A stretch of DNA of 5,272 nt, taken from the NCBI GenBank assembly GCA_021828715.1, contig JAJZDF010000063.1:1-5272 (forward strand), read 5' to 3'. Below the pieces are notes generated by a model. That model had not been told where the DNA came from, made no database searches, and worked only from the letters and a program-made list of their open reading frames with translations. Of the stretch, positions 3,941 to 5,272 are shown in pieces; position 1 is the first letter of the stretch, and each line of letters starts with the position of its first letter. The stretch is from Thermoplasmata archaeon. GTDB taxonomy: Archaea > Thermoplasmatota > Thermoplasmata > Lutacidiplasmatales > UBA184. The position numbers and the translations under genes were made by a program.

Positions 3941-5272
3941 GTGCGCGAGATCGTCGACGCCTTTTTCCGGGAGCGATCGATCGTCAACCACCACCTCGCG
4001 AGCTTCAACGACTTTCTGCCGACCAAGGACAACCCGAACTCGCGGATGCAGCGCATCGTCGACGACGCGCGGGTCAGCGAAGACTCGACCGAGCGCGGGG
4101 TCATCCGGCTGGACGTCCAGAAGACGAAGAGTTCGATCTACGTGCGGGTCGGGCGGCGTCGCGACGCGCGCGGGGCCGTGAATCCGTCCGCGGATCCGAC
4201 GATCTTCATCGGGGCCCCCTTCGTGAAGGAGCCGGTCGGCTCGAAGCCGACGCTCACCCCGATGGAGGCCCGGCTGCGGAACCTGACGTACCAGGCGCCG
4301 ATCTACCTGCGGGTCACCGTCGTGGAGAACGGCGTCGAGCGGGCGCCCGAGGACGTCCACATCGGCGATCTTCCGATCATGGTCAAGAGCCGTCCGTGCA
4401 ACCTGAACCGCTTCAAGGTCAGCGAGGACGACCAGATCTGGCTGTCGGACGACGAATACCGCGCGAAGCTCGTCGAGTACGGCGAGGACCCGCTCGACCC
4501 GGGCGGGTACGCGATCATCGGCGGCACCGAGCGGGTGATCATCAGCCTCGAGGACCTCGCCCCGAACCGGATCTTTGCGGAGTTCAACGAGCGCTACGGC
4601 ACGCCGATCGAGAGCGCGAAGGTCTTCAGCCAGCGCGGCGGCTACCGCTCCCTCACGGTCGTCGAGAAGAAGAAGGACGGCATCCTCCAGGTGTCGGTCC
4701 CGACGGCGAGCGGGCAGATCCCGCTCGTGATCCTGATGAAGGCCCTCGGGATGAAGAACGACGAGGAGATCTTCCAGGCGGTCCTCGGCGAGCTGTTCCC
4801 GCTGGACGAGCCGTTCGTCCAGACCATGAAGCACCTCCTGAACGTGAACGTCGAGGAGTGCGTCTCCCCGAAAGTCTACCCGCCCGAGGGGATCCAGTCG
4901 ACCGAGGACGCCTTGGTGTTCCTCGAGAAGAAGTTCGCGACCGGACAGGCCAAGGAATACCGCCAACGGAAGGTCGACGGGATCCTCGACCGCTCGCTGC
5001 TGCCGCACCTCGGCGACGCAAAGGCGGACCGCCTCAAGAAGGCCCTGTACCTCGCGCGGATGGCGCGGACGGTCCTCGAACTCCACCTCCGGGTCCGAGG
5101 GGAGGACGACAAGGACCACTACGCCAACAAGCGCCTCAAGCTCGCGGGCGACCTCATGGAGGACCTGTTCCGCGTCGCGTTCTCGCTCCTCCTGAAGGAC
5201 CTCAAGTACCAGCTCGAGCGGTCGTTCGCCCGGAAGAAGGACCTCCGCATCGCGAGCGCGATCCGACCGGAT
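3941..5272 (+). CDS. rpoB: DNA-directed RNA polymerase subunit B (B or B''; N-terminal 444 residues, partial)
   Basis: This is the N-terminal part of the second-largest RNA polymerase subunit, open to the right edge. The first residues, VREIVDAFFRERSIVNHHLA, match the archaeal and Rpb2 start region, followed by SFNDFL. The protrusion domain begins here and includes IFIGAPFVKE (88-97) and ARLRNLTYQAPIYLRV (110-125). The strongly conserved IGDLPIMVKS (141-150) and GGYAIIGGTERVIISLEDLA (188-207) with PNRI follow. The lobe domain spans roughly residues 210-380, and DDKDHYANKRLKLAGDLMED (389-408) is the conserved stretch after it. Complete archaeal B is about 1,100-1,200 residues. Some archaea split it into B'' and B', with the break beyond this point, so the window cannot tell which applies. 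GTG is the only possible start, since a stop lies two codons upstream in frame. Confidence 0.96.
   Translation, partial: MREIVDAFFRERSIVNHHLASFNDFLPTKDNPNSRMQRIVDDARVSEDSTERGVIRLDVQKTKSSIYVRVGRRRDARGAVNPSADPTIFIGAPFVKEPVGSKPTLTPMEARLRNLTYQAPIYLRVTVVENGVERAPEDVHIGDLPIMVKSRPCNLNRFKVSEDDQIWLSDDEYRAKLVEYGEDPLDPGGYAIIGGTERVIISLEDLAPNRIFAEFNERYGTPIESAKVFSQRGGYRSLTVVEKKKDGILQVSVPTASGQIPLVILMKALGMKNDEEIFQAVLGELFPLDEPFVQTMKHLLNVNVEECVSPKVYPPEGIQSTEDALVFLEKKFATGQAKEYRQRKVDGILDRSLLPHLGDAKADRLKKALYLARMARTVLELHLRVRGEDDKDHYANKRLKLAGDLMEDLFRVAFSLLLKDLKYQLERSFARKKDLRIASAIRPD

Noticed and set aside
3958..3966. T-run (CTTTTT) as an archaeal terminator
   Set aside because: It falls inside the conserved RpoB N-terminus, encoding the DAFF segment.
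3452..5119. An open frame of 555 codons on the minus strand
   Set aside because: It runs antisense through rpoB, rpoH and the tRNA, all firmly identified, and has the Arg/Asp/Leu composition of a shadow frame.

Overview
The window is very GC-rich (roughly 70% by eye) and archaeal. It contains an RpoH-RpoB RNA polymerase pair, a UPF0147 protein, TATA-box promoters, no encoded CCA on the tRNA, and a tRNA gene whose interruptions fold as bulge-helix-bulge (BHB) introns. A GC-rich member of the Thermoplasmatota is a reasonable guess, but this is inference; no lineage marker was compared.

Layout. (1) Minus strand, 1-2350: purS followed 3 nt later by purL, two parts of the PurLQS phosphoribosylformylglycinamidine synthase. 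PurL runs off the left edge and purQ does not lie between the two. (2) 2351-2496: a divergent intergenic region with an AT-rich TATA element for the rightward genes and a second weak element at the right distance for a leaderless purS transcript. (3) Plus strand, 2497-3381: a 57-residue protein of unknown function, a stand-alone Lrp/AsnC-type ligand-binding (RAM) domain without a helix-turn-helix, and a UPF0147 protein. The last two overlap at ATGA and look like an operon. (4) Plus strand, 3441-3580: a tRNA-Lys(UUU) gene split into three exons by two introns, one in the D arm (about 31 nt) and one in the T loop (35 nt). The anticodon loop itself is uninterrupted. (5) Plus strand, 3602-5272: rpoH, then rpoB after a 3-nt gap. 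RpoB is open to the right edge, with 444 residues visible.

The most notable item is the tRNA. Read linearly it looks like a broken tRNA, because both the D stem and the T arm fail to close. Removing the two insertions gives a complete 74-nt cloverleaf with all stems paired. The T-loop intron shows a textbook 3-nt bulge, 4-bp helix, 3-nt bulge junction; the D-arm intron shows a relaxed version. The rest is core housekeeping (purine synthesis, transcription, tRNA) plus a small three-gene unit of unclear role. No mobile element, CRISPR array or defence cassette was seen.
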